From assembly GCF_035982055.1 (NCBI RefSeq), contig NZ_CP108427.1, positions 868,001 to 932,000 of the forward strand: a DNA stretch of 64,000 nucleotides. The letters run 5' to 3'. Below are positions 7,600 through 15,874 of this stretch, piece after piece. Source of the DNA: Streptomyces sp. NBC_01288. Its GTDB lineage: Bacteria; Actinomycetota; Actinomycetes; Streptomycetales; Streptomycetaceae. The stretch's first letter is position 1. Every line of letters starts with the position of its first letter. A program made the translations under genes and the position numbers. The notes below the pieces were generated by a model. It was not told the DNA's origin. It saw only the letters and a program-made list of their open reading frames with translations, and did no database searches.

Positions 7600-8601
7600 T
7601 CACTCCCGCCCTACGGCGATCACGATCTTCCCCCGGTTGTCCCGGCGCTCCAGCCGCTCGTGGGCGGCACGCGCCTCGGCGAGCGGTACGACGGTCTCGA
7701 TCGGCACCCGGTACATGCCGGCGGCGACCCGCTCGGCGAGTTCCCGCAGGTCCGCGCGGGGGTCGTAGCCGCCGTGGATCTGGAGGTTGGTGAGCTGGAA
7801 GCCGAGGATCGACGCGTTCTTCGGGTAGAAGTCGCGGGTGTCGACGGTGCTCGGCTCCAGGGCGACATTGGCGAGGGCGACGACCCGGCCGCCGTGCCCG
7901 ATCTCGCGCAGGCTGCGCCCGAAGGCGGGGCCGCCGACGGTGTCGAGGATGACGTCCGCGCCCCGCCCGCCGGTGAGCCGTAGCACCTCGTCGACCTCCG
8001 CGTCGTCAGGGCAGGAGGACGTGTCGAGCGTGGCGTGGGCGCCGAACTCCCCTGCCCAGGCTGCCTTTTCGGGTGATCCGGCGAGGGCGATGACCCGGGC
8101 GCCGGTCTCGGCCGCGATCTGTACGGCCGCGCTGCCGACCCCGCTCGCGGCGGCCTTCACGACCACCGTGTCCTCCTTGGTGACCCGGGCGAGGTGTCGC
8201 AGGCAGTACCAGGCCGACAGCCAGGCGACGGGCAGGGCGGCTGCGTGCGCTAGGTCGATCCCGTCGGGCAGGGCGGCGACCCGGGTGGCGGGTACGGCCA
8301 CCAACTCGGCGTAGAAACCGGGCGAGTTGATGCCGTCGAGGGCCACGACCCGTTGCCCGACCGTGAAGCCGGTGACGCCCTCCCCCAGCCCGGCGACGGT
8401 CCCGGCGCCCTCCACTCCCGGGATCAGCGGCGGCTTCCCGGCCCGGTGGTAGTTCCCGGACCTGATCAGGGCGTCCGCGCGGTTCACGCCCGCCGCGGCG
8501 ACCCGCACCAGCACCTGCCCGGGACCCGCGACCGGGTCGGGCACCTCGACCGGTACCAGCACCTCGGGCCCGCCGAACTCGTCGATCCGTACCGCACGCA
8601 T
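7600..8601 (-). CDS. Quinone oxidoreductase / zinc-independent MDR alcohol dehydrogenase
   Basis: A 333-residue medium-chain dehydrogenase/reductase. The N-terminal GroES-like domain carries VRVAAAGVNRADALIRSGNY, and the Rossmann domain carries VVKAAASGVGSAAVQIA and, later, GGRGADVILDTVGG. The zinc-binding Cys cluster of alcohol dehydrogenases is missing, as expected for QOR-type NADPH:quinone or enone reductases. The ATG at 8601 is preceded by GGGAGCAGGTGG and gives the standard start MRAVRIDEFGGPEVL; the open frame continuing upstream is not coding. It is divergent from the CGNR gene, with three palindromes in the gap. Confidence 0.9.
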   Translation of the reverse strand: MRAVRIDEFGGPEVLVPVEVPDPVAGPGQVLVRVAAAGVNRADALIRSGNYHRAGKPPLIPGVEGAGTVAGLGEGVTGFTVGQRVVALDGINSPGFYAELVAVPATRVAALPDGIDLAHAAALPVAWLSAWYCLRHLARVTKEDTVVVKAAASGVGSAAVQIAAETGARVIALAGSPEKAAWAGEFGAHATLDTSSCPDDAEVDEVLRLTGGRGADVILDTVGGPAFGRSLREIGHGGRVVALANVALEPSTVDTRDFYPKNASILGFQLTNLQIHGGYDPRADLRELAERVAAGMYRVPIETVVPLAEARAAHERLERRDNRGKIVIAVGRE

Positions 8602-8648
8602 GAGCCACCTGCTCCCTGTCACGGCCACCGAACTCGGGCCGATCCGAC

Positions 8649-8671
8649 TGACACCTGTTGAACTGGTGTCA
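8649..8671. promoter_or_regulatory. Palindrome 1 of 3 (ACACC...GGTGT family)
   Basis: TGACACC and GGTGTCA flank an inner GTT-G-AAC; the 23 bp are symmetrical except for one base pair. It is 48 bp upstream of the oxidoreductase start. Confidence 0.65.
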
Positions 8672-8677
8672 CCATGC

Positions 8678-8698
8678 GACACCGGACGAACCGGTGTC
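8678..8698. promoter_or_regulatory. Palindrome 2 of 3 (ACACC...GGTGT family)
   Basis: GACACCGG, spacer ACGAA, CCGGTGTC: perfect 8-bp arms, centred 28 bp from palindrome 1. It shares ACACC and GAACYGGTGT with the other two copies. Confidence 0.65.
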
Positions 8699-8735
8699 AA
8701 GGCCTGACGGAGAGCGTCGCTCGCGGCCGGTCGCC

Positions 8736-8768
8736 CTCGCGTACACCGCATGAACCGGTGTACGCGAG
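8736..8768. promoter_or_regulatory. Palindrome 3 of 3, 13-bp arms, before the CGNR gene
   Basis: CTCGCGTACACCG (8736-8748), a 7-nt spacer, then CGGTGTACGCGAG (8756-8768), a perfect 13-bp inverted repeat. It contains the same GAACCGGTGT half-site and ends 14 bp before the CGNR start, overlapping where the promoter or leader should be. Confidence 0.7.
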
Positions 8769-8782
8769 GTAAGCTCGCTGCC

Positions 8783-9349
8783 ATGACCATCCCGCCCGTC
8801 TTCCCGTTCATCGGCGGACGCCCGTGCCTGAACTTCGCGGCGACGCTCGGCAAGCGGCACGGCACGCCCGTGGAGCGGCTTCCTGACCCGGCGGCCCTGG
8901 CTGGCTGGATCACGGAGGCGGAGCTGTCGGTGGGCACCGAGCCGGTGCGGGTCACGGCCCGGGAGCTGACGGACGCGCGGACCCTGCGCGAGGCGCTCTA
9001 CCGGGTCGTACGGGACGCGATGGCCGGTCGGGAACCGGCGGCGGCCGATGTCGAGCGGGTCAACGAGGCCGCCGCGCGGCCGGATCTCGCGCCCCAACTG
9101 GGCGACCAGCGCTGGAAGTCGGCGCATCCGGCGCGCGCGGCGCTGGCGACGGTGGCCCGGGACGGCGTCCTGCTGGTGGGCAGTCCGCTGCTGGAGCGGG
9201 TCAAGGAGTGCGAGAACCCCGAGTGTTCCCTGCTGTTCCTCGACGACTCCCAGGCCCGCCGCCGCCGTTGGTGCTCGATGGACCGCTGCGGCAACCTCGC
9301 GAAGATCGCGGGCTATCGGTCGCGCAGTCGGGCCGCCGTGACCGAGTGA
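8783..9349 (+). CDS. CGNR zinc-finger protein (putative stress-induced transcription regulator)
   Basis: A 188-residue member of the CGNR family. The N-terminal ABATE-like domain has PFIGGRPCLNFAATLG. The C-terminal zinc finger has CENPECSLLFLD...RRRRWCSMDRCGNLAK, with four Cys ligands and the CGNR signature. Proteins of this family are thought to be DNA-binding stress regulators, based mostly on domain analysis. Start is ATG at 8783. Three related palindromes precede it, and it faces an oxidoreductase gene, so it may control both. Its 3' end overlaps the convergent esterase-like gene by 37 bp. Confidence 0.85.
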   Translation: MTIPPVFPFIGGRPCLNFAATLGKRHGTPVERLPDPAALAGWITEAELSVGTEPVRVTARELTDARTLREALYRVVRDAMAGREPAAADVERVNEAAARPDLAPQLGDQRWKSAHPARAALATVARDGVLLVGSPLLERVKECENPECSLLFLDDSQARRRRWCSMDRCGNLAKIAGYRSRSRAAVTE

Positions 9350-10689
9350 AGATGGATCAACACGTCGTAGCTTCGGGCCAGGGCGATGGTCCGCAGGTCC
9401 TCCGGGTAGTCGGTGCCGATACTGCGGGTCGGCCGTGCCTCCGCCAGCCATGCGCGGGCCGGTGATCCCACCGAGCGCAGATCGACCAGGTAGTCGGTGA
9501 ACCGCACCTGGTCCAGGGTCCGTTCGTTGCTGCCGGCCCCGGCCGGTCCCAGTGTCCAGCGGTGGATCGCGTCGTCGGGGCCGGTGGCGTTGAACGAGCC
9601 CCGGTCGAAGGTCAGGCCCACGCTGCGATACCGGGAGCCGAGGGTGTCGCGCAGGAACGCCCCTTGCATCTTGGGGTAGTTGGCCGGGTCGGACGGCACA
9701 TAGCCGATGTGGGCGTCGTGCGCGGACAGCAACACCTTGGTGCCGGTGTGCCGTTGCCACCAGACGACGTTGGCCGCCATCGTCTCGTCCCGGTAGCGCA
9801 TGGCCGCGGGGACCTGCGCGGGGTCGGCGAAGTCGAAGTCGTACTGCCGGGCCACCTGGTCGAGGACGGTCGCGTTCCGCACGGCCCAGTCGTACGCCTC
9901 GCGGTCCTTCCCCGGTGACTGCCGCTTCAGCAACTCCAGTGCGCGGCCGGTGCGTTCGGCCATCTCCTGGCGTTCGGCGTACGGCTTGTCGAGGTACTGC
10001 TCGATGTACGTCCCGGCCGGCACGGTGGGCCGCAGCCCTCGGTACAGGTCGGCGAGACGGGTGCTCAACTCGGGGTGGGTGTCGGCCACATAGGCCGTGA
10101 CCGAGTCGTAGAGCTCCGGTCCGGCCCAGCCGATGTCGTCGCCCATGAAGCGCACGGGGTCGCCGGGATGCCGGACGTTGTACGCGCGCATCCACTCGAC
10201 GAGCTTCAGATAGTCGGTGTTGTTCCACCACAGGTAGTCGCGCTGGAACTCCTCGCGGAAGATGCGCCGCGGGTCCCCTTCGCCGTACAGGACATAGTCG
10301 TTGAGGCGCAGGCCGGTGCTCCAGGCTCCCTCCAGAGCGAAGGTGCGGAAGCCCTTCTTCTCGACGAGGTGGCGGAAGACGCGGTCCTTGAGGGCGAGGA
10401 AGTCGTGGGAGCTGTGGGTGGCCTCGCCGAGGCCGACGACGCGGGCGCCGCCGATCATCCGGTCGAGGGGGCGTAAGTCGTCGGTGGGGCCGCCCGGTTC
10501 GACGGTCCGCAGCGGGTGGGCGGAGCGGTCGAGGGACGCAACCACGTCCGAGGGCGCGGGAGTTGGCGTTGCCGTCGCGGCCGGGGTGCCGGCCGCGACG
10601 GTGCCGAGGCTGATGAGCAGGGTCAGGATCAGTCCGGTCCGATGCCGTTTCATGGTGCGAGGGTCGCGTGCCCCGGGGGCGGGGACCAT
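9313..10689 (-). CDS. Erythromycin-esterase-like protein, secreted
   Basis: A 458-residue protein of the erythromycin esterase family. An N-terminal signal peptide is visible (MKRHRTGLILTLLISLGTV, then Ala-rich TPAATATP). The family core follows: VVGLGEATHSSHDFLALKDRVFRHLVEKKGF, with the catalytic-type Glu and His, then ALEGAW, and later MGDDIGW and HDAHIGY. Family members open macrolactone rings or hydrolyse other substrates; the exported location argues for a non-resistance role or external detoxification. The start at 10689 has GGAGG 8 nt before it; the ATG at 10653 (MKRHRTG) is an alternative without a clear ribosome site. Confidence 0.85.
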   Translation of the reverse strand: MVPAPGARDPRTMKRHRTGLILTLLISLGTVAAGTPAATATPTPAPSDVVASLDRSAHPLRTVEPGGPTDDLRPLDRMIGGARVVGLGEATHSSHDFLALKDRVFRHLVEKKGFRTFALEGAWSTGLRLNDYVLYGEGDPRRIFREEFQRDYLWWNNTDYLKLVEWMRAYNVRHPGDPVRFMGDDIGWAGPELYDSVTAYVADTHPELSTRLADLYRGLRPTVPAGTYIEQYLDKPYAERQEMAERTGRALELLKRQSPGKDREAYDWAVRNATVLDQVARQYDFDFADPAQVPAAMRYRDETMAANVVWWQRHTGTKVLLSAHDAHIGYVPSDPANYPKMQGAFLRDTLGSRYRSVGLTFDRGSFNATGPDDAIHRWTLGPAGAGSNERTLDQVRFTDYLVDLRSVGSPARAWLAEARPTRSIGTDYPEDLRTIALARSYDVLIHLHSVTAARLRDR

Positions 10690-10722
10690 GCGGTGGTCCT
10701 CCGTATCGGGGTGGGGTTTCCC

Positions 10723-11316
10723 TCAGGAACCGGCGGGTGTCCAGTGCGGGTAGCGGCCGAGGAAGGCGAGGAGCGTCTCGGCCCGGTCGTACTCGTCCTT
10801 CACCGCCAGCGCGGGCGCGAACACCTGGTAGGAGTCGCGGAGTTGGTCGACGAGCCGGTCCGCGGCCGGCCAGATCCCCTCGGCGAGGTCCGCGCCCAGT
10901 GGCCGGTTCCGGCCGGTGGCCGCCGCGATGTCCCAGGCGTGCACGGCCGCGTCCATGGCGGCCGTCGCCGCGGCGAACGGGAGGGGCATCGGGCCCAGCG
11001 GTGTCGGCACCTGTTCGGCGTCGGCGGGCAGGTGGGCGTACGCGTCCGCCACCATGCGGAGCACCTTGTCGAGTTCGGCGACCGGGTCCCCGGCGAGGGC
11101 GTCCTCCGGGTGGAAGGGGTCGGAGTCGGGCCGGTCGCCGGTGAGGACGAGGCCGTAGGCCTGCTGGTCGATGCGCGCGTGGTTGAGGACCTGCCGTACC
11201 GTCCATTCGCTGCACGGCGTGGGCGCAGTCCAGGCCGCCTCGGGCACGGCGGCGACCACCTCGCGCAGGTAGTCGTGCGAGCGGGCCAGTACCTCGATGC
11301 CCTGGATGTTCGTCAT
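10723..11316 (-). CDS. TIGR03086-family DinB-fold metal-binding protein (maleylpyruvate isomerase-like)
   Basis: A 197-residue four-helix-bundle protein of the mycothiol-dependent maleylpyruvate isomerase N-terminal/DinB type (TIGR03086). The metal-binding His residues appear in QVLNHARIDQQ and in MDAAVHAWDIAAATG. Members use mycothiol in Actinobacteria or have unknown thiol-dependent activities. The ATG at 11316 is preceded by GGGGAGGGGAA, which rules out the longer frame. Its 5' side carries a perfect 25-bp palindrome facing the divergent FUSC gene; homologues of this family often sit beside HxlR-type regulators, but none is nearby here. Confidence 0.8.
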   Translation of the reverse strand: MTNIQGIEVLARSHDYLREVVAAVPEAAWTAPTPCSEWTVRQVLNHARIDQQAYGLVLTGDRPDSDPFHPEDALAGDPVAELDKVLRMVADAYAHLPADAEQVPTPLGPMPLPFAAATAAMDAAVHAWDIAAATGRNRPLGADLAEGIWPAADRLVDQLRDSYQVFAPALAVKDEYDRAETLLAFLGRYPHWTPAGS

Positions 11317-11365
11317 GAACGTTCCCCTCCCCTTCGTTCCGTGCGGTGATGACAATCTAGGAGGC

Positions 11366-11390
11366 CTTGCGGACAGCTACTGTCCGCAAG
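11366..11390. promoter_or_regulatory. Perfect 25-bp palindrome between divergent genes
   Basis: CTTGCGGACAG, spacer CTA, CTGTCCGCAAG: 11-bp perfect arms. It lies 50 bp from the start at 11316 and 40 bp from the start at 11431, where it could repress both promoters. The regulator is not obvious in this window. Confidence 0.65.
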
Positions 11391-11430
11391 AGAGACGTTC
11401 GGCGCATCGGTGAGAGGGAATAGGCCAAGG

Positions 11431-12684
11431 ATGCGAGATGTCCGTGAGTGGACGGCGCCACTGGTGCGGTTCCTGGGGCGGCACCGGGACCCGGTGGTCG
11501 TCCAGACGCTGCGGTCGGCGACCGCGGCGACGGTCGCGTACGTCGTCGCCCTGCGCCTGAGCCCCGAGCCCGCCCCGCTGACCGCTCCCCTCACCGCGCT
11601 CCTCGTCGTCCAGGTCACCCTCTACGCCACCCTCACGAACGGCATCCGCCGCGTGACCGCCGTGGTCGCGGGCGTGCTCGTCGCCATCGCCTTCAGCCTG
11701 CTGGTCGGTCTGACCTGGTGGAGCCTGGCCCTGCTGATCGTGGCCGCGCTGGTGGTGGGGCGGCTGGTGCGGGTCGACGAGTACGTGCCCGAGGTGGCGA
11801 TCAGCGCGATGCTGGTCCTCGGGGTCACCACGGTCGGGAACACGGCCTGGGCGCGGATCGTGGAGACACTGATCGGCGCGGTCGTCGGACTCGGCTGCAA
11901 TCTGCTGCTGGCTCCCCCGGTGTGGGTGGACGAGGCCGGCGAGTCGATCGAGGGCCTGGCCCGTCGGCTACGGCGGCTGATGCGGCGCATGGGCGAGGAG
12001 GCGGCGGGCCGCACACCCGTCGACCACGCCACCGCGCGGCTGCACGAGGCGCGCCGGCTCGACCACGACATCGTCGAGGTGGACGCGGCCCTGCGGCAGG
12101 CCGAGGACAGCCTGCGGCTCAATCCGCGCGTACGGGAGGGGCTGCTGCACCGGGTCGTGCTGCGGACCGGCCTGGACACCCTGGAGATCTGCACGGTCGT
12201 GCTCCGCGTCCTCGCCCGCACCTTCACCGACCTGGCGAAACAGCGTGACCCCGAGCCTTTGTTCGCGCCGCCCACCGGCGCGGCCGTAGAACAGCTGTTG
12301 TCCGAGATCGGTGACGCCGTGGTCAGTTTCGCGGTGCTGGTGACCACCGATGTGTCGGTGAGCGCCGAGTCCGCCGAGTCACGGCTCACCACCGAGCTGC
12401 ACACGGCCGCCGCGACCCGCGACAAGCTGGCCCAGCTGCTCCTGGAGGAGGTGCAGCGGGACGCGGCGCAGTGGCAGCTGCTGGGTGCCATGCTGACCGA
12501 GGTCAACCGCATGCTGGACGAGCTGGACACCGAGCACCGCTCGCGCCGGCTGCTGGAGGAACTCGACCGGTGTGCCAGTGAGCAGCGCGAGCGCCTGCCG
12601 TGGCTGGCGTGGCTGCGGGAGCGGGTGGGGGTTCCGGATCGGCTGCGCAGGAACCGGGGCAGGGGCGCCGATCGTTCTAGGTGA
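11431..12684 (+). CDS. FUSC-family membrane protein (aromatic acid exporter-like)
   Basis: A 417-residue protein. The first ~165 residues contain a run of hydrophobic helices (TVAYVVALRLS, LTALLVVQVTLYATL, VAGVLVAIAFSLLVGL, LALLIVAALVVGRLV, ISAMLVLGVTTVGNT, LIGAVVGLGCNLLL), matching the half-transporter fold of the FUSC/aromatic-acid-exporter families. The C-terminal ~250 residues are a soluble, charged, helical domain (SIEGLARRLRRLMRRMGEEAAG, LHEARRLDHDIVEVDAALRQAEDSLRL). Proteins of this type export aromatic or weak acids, or have unknown roles. ATG 11431 was chosen; GTG 11410 is an alternative. Promoter region contains the 25-bp palindrome. Confidence 0.75.
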   Translation: MRDVREWTAPLVRFLGRHRDPVVVQTLRSATAATVAYVVALRLSPEPAPLTAPLTALLVVQVTLYATLTNGIRRVTAVVAGVLVAIAFSLLVGLTWWSLALLIVAALVVGRLVRVDEYVPEVAISAMLVLGVTTVGNTAWARIVETLIGAVVGLGCNLLLAPPVWVDEAGESIEGLARRLRRLMRRMGEEAAGRTPVDHATARLHEARRLDHDIVEVDAALRQAEDSLRLNPRVREGLLHRVVLRTGLDTLEICTVVLRVLARTFTDLAKQRDPEPLFAPPTGAAVEQLLSEIGDAVVSFAVLVTTDVSVSAESAESRLTTELHTAAATRDKLAQLLLEEVQRDAAQWQLLGAMLTEVNRMLDELDTEHRSRRLLEELDRCASEQRERLPWLAWLRERVGVPDRLRRNRGRGADRSR

Positions 12685-12753
12685 CGAGGTCACCTGGGGG
12701 CGGGGCGCGCCCAGGAGGACGACTCGGCACAGCGGAACCATGGGGGCGGGCGT

Positions 12754-13791
12754 ATGACCGACAGCACCGTACGGATCGACGGGAACACCTTGCGGCTGCC
12801 CGGTGGGGTGGCGGTGCGGTTCGTCCGCACGCTGCGGCTGCCCGAGACGGGTACGCATCCGTTGCCGCCGGGGATCGGCGAGTTCCCGGTCCGGCGGGTC
12901 GCGGACTTCCCGGACACGGTGCCCGCGGAGTGGCGCGCGCGGGGCGGGGTGCTGCTGCCGGTGTATCTGCGTGAGGCGATGTGGCTGAGCTTCGCGGGCA
13001 CGCGGGAGCCGGCCGCACTTCAGGTCGGGGTGGGCAAGGTGTGCGCGGTCTCGGGCGAGCCGTGGAGCGACCGGCTGTCCCGGAACCCGCAGAACTACGT
13101 GGTGCTGCCCCGCCAGCCGTGGCTCGACGGCATCAACTCCGGCAAGGACACGGTCCGTCAGTTCGTGGCGGTCCCGCTCGGTCTCGGCGCGACGGTCGAG
13201 GGGCAGGTCACGGGCGAGGAGGTGTGGGGCGGCGTCCAACTCCAGTCCTTCCCGCTCGGTGAGCGGGAGTTGACCAAGTGGCGCGAGGCCGAGCGACGTC
13301 GCTCGGAGCGGGCGCGGACGACGACCCTGCCGACCGGCGGCTACGGCATGCCCGCCGCGCCGATGATGTCCGCGCCCGGCGCCCCACCGGCACCGAGCCC
13401 CCGCGCCGCCGCTGCCATGGGACTCGGTGTCGGCGGTTCGATGCACCAGGAGGTCTACGAGGACGACCGCCCCCTGAAGGACTGGGCCGACGCGCCCGCC
13501 GGGCGGGTCTTCGTGCACCTGGTGACGCCCCCGGAGTGGCGCCGCATCACCGGCGAGGCCCCGCCGCCGTCACCGGTGGACCGTGCCGCGTACACCCGGG
13601 CGGGGCTCCCCTGGTTCGACTACTACGACCAGGACGCCGAGGATCTCGCCCCCACCGACACCCTGGGCGCGGTCCAGCCGGTCGGTGACTGGCTGGGTGA
13701 CGACCACGAACCCTGGCAGGAACCCGCGGCCGACCAGGTGCAGCCCATCAAGGACGCGCAGGGGAAGCCGGTGGAGGACGGCGACTGGTAG
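12754..13791 (+). CDS. Conserved hypothetical protein (actinomycete)
   Basis: A 345-residue cytosolic protein I cannot assign. It has no signal peptide or membrane helix. Residues 1-~150 look like a compact domain (IGEFPVRRVADFPDTVPAEW, GVLLPVYLREAMWLSF, PRQPWLDGINSGKDTVRQFVAVPLGLGATVEGQVTG). A flexible Pro/Ala-rich linker follows (~185-235), then an acidic Trp-rich tail (PWFDYYDQDAEDLAPTDTLG, DEPWQEP-like). The RQPWLDGI...VRQFVA stretch suggests a lectin-like or beta-rich fold, but no catalytic motif is seen. Similar Streptomyces proteins are, to my knowledge, uncharacterised. ATG 12754 follows a GGGGGCGGG stretch. Confidence 0.6.
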   Translation: MTDSTVRIDGNTLRLPGGVAVRFVRTLRLPETGTHPLPPGIGEFPVRRVADFPDTVPAEWRARGGVLLPVYLREAMWLSFAGTREPAALQVGVGKVCAVSGEPWSDRLSRNPQNYVVLPRQPWLDGINSGKDTVRQFVAVPLGLGATVEGQVTGEEVWGGVQLQSFPLGERELTKWREAERRRSERARTTTLPTGGYGMPAAPMMSAPGAPPAPSPRAAAAMGLGVGGSMHQEVYEDDRPLKDWADAPAGRVFVHLVTPPEWRRITGEAPPPSPVDRAAYTRAGLPWFDYYDQDAEDLAPTDTLGAVQPVGDWLGDDHEPWQEPAADQVQPIKDAQGKPVEDGDW

Positions 13792-13835
13792 GCCATCCCC
13801 GGGCAGTCGACTGGGCAGGGCACCCGCCCGACACT

Positions 13836-13854
13836 CGTTGCACTGAACGCAACG
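13836..13854. promoter_or_regulatory. Inverted repeat upstream of the lactonase
   Basis: CGTTGC, 7-nt spacer, GCAACG. A further GTTGC and TTGCGC follow within 20 bp, so several half-sites are clustered ~90 bp before the start at 13940. A regulator site is possible; evidence is the symmetry alone. Confidence 0.35.
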
Positions 13855-13939
13855 CCCGTTGCCGGTCTTGCGCTAAACAGGCCCCGCACGCCAAGGTTGC
13901 TGTGACGACCGAGGCGAGCGACGACCTGAGGGTGTGGGC

Positions 13940-15169
13940 ATGACGAGTGGTGCGGAGGCGTCACGCGAGGGCTGGAGCAGGCGCCGTTTCATCGGCGCCC
14001 TGGGCGGAACGGCGGCGGTGATCGCGGTCCCGGCACCGGCTTCGGCACCGGCCGACCCCGGAACCACTCCTACGACGGGCTCGACGGCCGCGAAGGCACC
14101 GGCACCCGCCGCACCACCCGCCGCCGGAAAGGCCTCCGGCCCCCGCCCCCTCTACCTCGGCACCTACACCTCGGTCGACGGCGGCGGCACGGGCATCGGC
14201 CTGGCCACCTACGACGCGTCGACCGGCAAGATCACCGGCGCGGGCACGCTCACCGGGGTCGCCGACCCGTCGTACCTCACCGTGCACCCCGACGGCCGCA
14301 CGCTGTACGCGGTCGACGAGCAGACGGCCGGCGCGGTGACCGCCGTACGACTGGCGGACCGCAAGGTCCTCGGCGCGCGGAGCACCGGCGGCGCGGGTCC
14401 CTGCCATCTGTCCGTGCACCCCACCGGGCGCTGGCTGCTCAGCGCCAACTACACGTCGGGCAGCGTGGCCGTGCACCCGATCGACAGTTCGGGCGCGCTC
14501 GGCGAACGCACCGCGCTGGCCAAGCACTCCAGTCCGCAGCCCGGCCCGGGGCAGGACGGGCCGCACGCGCACCAGTTCGTGACCGCTCCGGACGGCGGCC
14601 ATGTCCTCGCCGTCGACCTGGGCACCGACACGGTCTACACCTACCGCCTGGACACCACGAAGGGCACGCTCGCCGAGGTCTCGCAGGCACACACCCGCGC
14701 GGGCGCGGGCCCGCGCAGCCTCACGTTCCACCCCGGCGGCCGGTACGCCTACCTGGCCAACGAGGTCGACGACACCATCGCGGTCTGCGCCTACGACCCG
14801 GGCACGGGCGCCCTCTCGATCGGCGCCCCGCAGTCCAGCGGCGGCACGGGCAGTACCACCAACTACCCGGCGCAGATCCTGGTGACGTCGAACGGCGCGT
14901 ACGCCTATCTCGCCAACCGCGGTGACAACACCCTGGCCCGGTACGCCGTCGAGGCGGACGGCGCCCGGCTCAGGCTGCTCGGCACGGTACCGGTGTCCGG
15001 TGACTTCCCGCGGCAGATCGCGCTCTCGCCGGACGGGACGCTGCTGTTCACCGCGAACCAGAGGTCGAGCACGGTCAGCGTGTTCCATGTGGACGACAAC
15101 ACGGGTCAACTCACGCTCGCGGGCGAGCCGTTCGCCTCACCGGTCGCCGTCTGTGCGCTGCCGCTGTAG
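13940..15169 (+). CDS. Secreted lactonase-family beta-propeller (6-phosphogluconolactonase type, Tat signal)
   Basis: A 409-residue protein. The N-terminus has a twin-arginine signal (SRRRFIGALGGTAAVIAV) and an Ala/Pro/Thr-rich linker, then a seven-bladed propeller of the Pgl/YbhE lactonase family from ~75 (LYLGTYTSVDGGGTGIGLATYD; repeated motifs such as PSYLTVHPDGRTLYAV, PCHLSVHPTGRWLL, PRSLTFHPGGRYAYLANE, PRQIALSPDGTLLFTANQRS). The cytosolic relatives hydrolyse 6-phosphogluconolactone; an exported folded form probably acts on another lactone. ATG at 13940 follows GAGGG; a GTG two codons upstream is an alternative. The last 33 bp overlap the convergent DUF2470 gene. Confidence 0.85.
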   Translation: MTSGAEASREGWSRRRFIGALGGTAAVIAVPAPASAPADPGTTPTTGSTAAKAPAPAAPPAAGKASGPRPLYLGTYTSVDGGGTGIGLATYDASTGKITGAGTLTGVADPSYLTVHPDGRTLYAVDEQTAGAVTAVRLADRKVLGARSTGGAGPCHLSVHPTGRWLLSANYTSGSVAVHPIDSSGALGERTALAKHSSPQPGPGQDGPHAHQFVTAPDGGHVLAVDLGTDTVYTYRLDTTKGTLAEVSQAHTRAGAGPRSLTFHPGGRYAYLANEVDDTIAVCAYDPGTGALSIGAPQSSGGTGSTTNYPAQILVTSNGAYAYLANRGDNTLARYAVEADGARLRLLGTVPVSGDFPRQIALSPDGTLLFTANQRSSTVSVFHVDDNTGQLTLAGEPFASPVAVCALPL

Positions 15170-15862
15170 GGGGCGCGGGCAGGACGCGGCGCTGGCCTGG
15201 GTGAGCAGCACATGCATGCGCTCGGTGAGGTGGGAGACCGTGTCGGCGGGCGCGTGGAACGGCAGCCGTACGTCGCCGTGGGCGCGGGCGCGCTCGATGC
15301 GCAGCGTCAGTCCGTGCCGGTCCACGGCGAGGGGCTGGACGCGGACCGCGCCGTGCAGGCTGTCGGGTTCGACGAGCCGGGTGAGCCGCTCGACCGCGTC
15401 GGAGTGGCAGTCGGCGAGGTGGGTCAGCAGCTGGGCCTCGGCCAGGGCCAGCGGGTCGGGTTCGGCGGCGGCGAACTCGTCGAGGTCGACGACGACCGCG
15501 CCGGTCGCCGGGCGCAGCACCACGCGCGTGGCGCGGAAGGCGAGTTGGTCGTCCTCGGGGACGAACCAGCCGGCCATCCACAGCCGGGCCCGGATACGGT
15601 TGCGCACGGGGACGGGCGCGACGTCCGCGAACTCCAGGACGGCGGACGGCTCTCCGCGGGGCGCGCAGATCGCGGCCGCCAACAGGGCGCTGTCCTCGGG
15701 CACTTGCAGGAGCACCCGGCCGTCGTCGTCCACGCTGTGCGCACCGACGAACTCCTCGCGACCGCCCTCCGCGGTCACCGCGCAGGACCATGCGGCGGCG
15801 AGCACCGAGCGGGCTCGCTCGGCCGCGGCAGGCACGGCCGTCCACGTCTGGCTGTCACCCAT
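15137..15862 (-). CDS. DUF2470-domain protein (HugZ-like, iron-regulated)
   Basis: A 241-residue protein with an N-terminal segment and a C-terminal DUF2470 domain (ALAEAQLLTHLADCHSDAVERLTRLVEP...AVRVQPLAVDRHGLTLRIE...VRLPFHAPADTVSHLTERMHVLL). DUF2470 proteins include HugZ-type heme-degrading enzymes and heme-binding relatives with a split-barrel FMN-like fold. The histidine-rich DUF2470 part fits iron/heme handling, which agrees with the iron box that overlaps its ribosome-binding region. ATG at 15862 is preceded by GGAGG. It ends inside the lactonase gene on the other strand. Confidence 0.8.
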   Translation of the reverse strand: MGDSQTWTAVPAAAERARSVLAAAWSCAVTAEGGREEFVGAHSVDDDGRVLLQVPEDSALLAAAICAPRGEPSAVLEFADVAPVPVRNRIRARLWMAGWFVPEDDQLAFRATRVVLRPATGAVVVDLDEFAAAEPDPLALAEAQLLTHLADCHSDAVERLTRLVEPDSLHGAVRVQPLAVDRHGLTLRIERARAHGDVRLPFHAPADTVSHLTERMHVLLTQASAASCPRPLQRQRTDGDR

Positions 15863-15874
15863 CCCTGAACCTCC

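Noticed and set aside
9313..10689. Calling the erythromycin-esterase-like gene a macrolide resistance gene
   Set aside because: It has an export signal and no resistance context; family similarity alone does not show macrolide activity.
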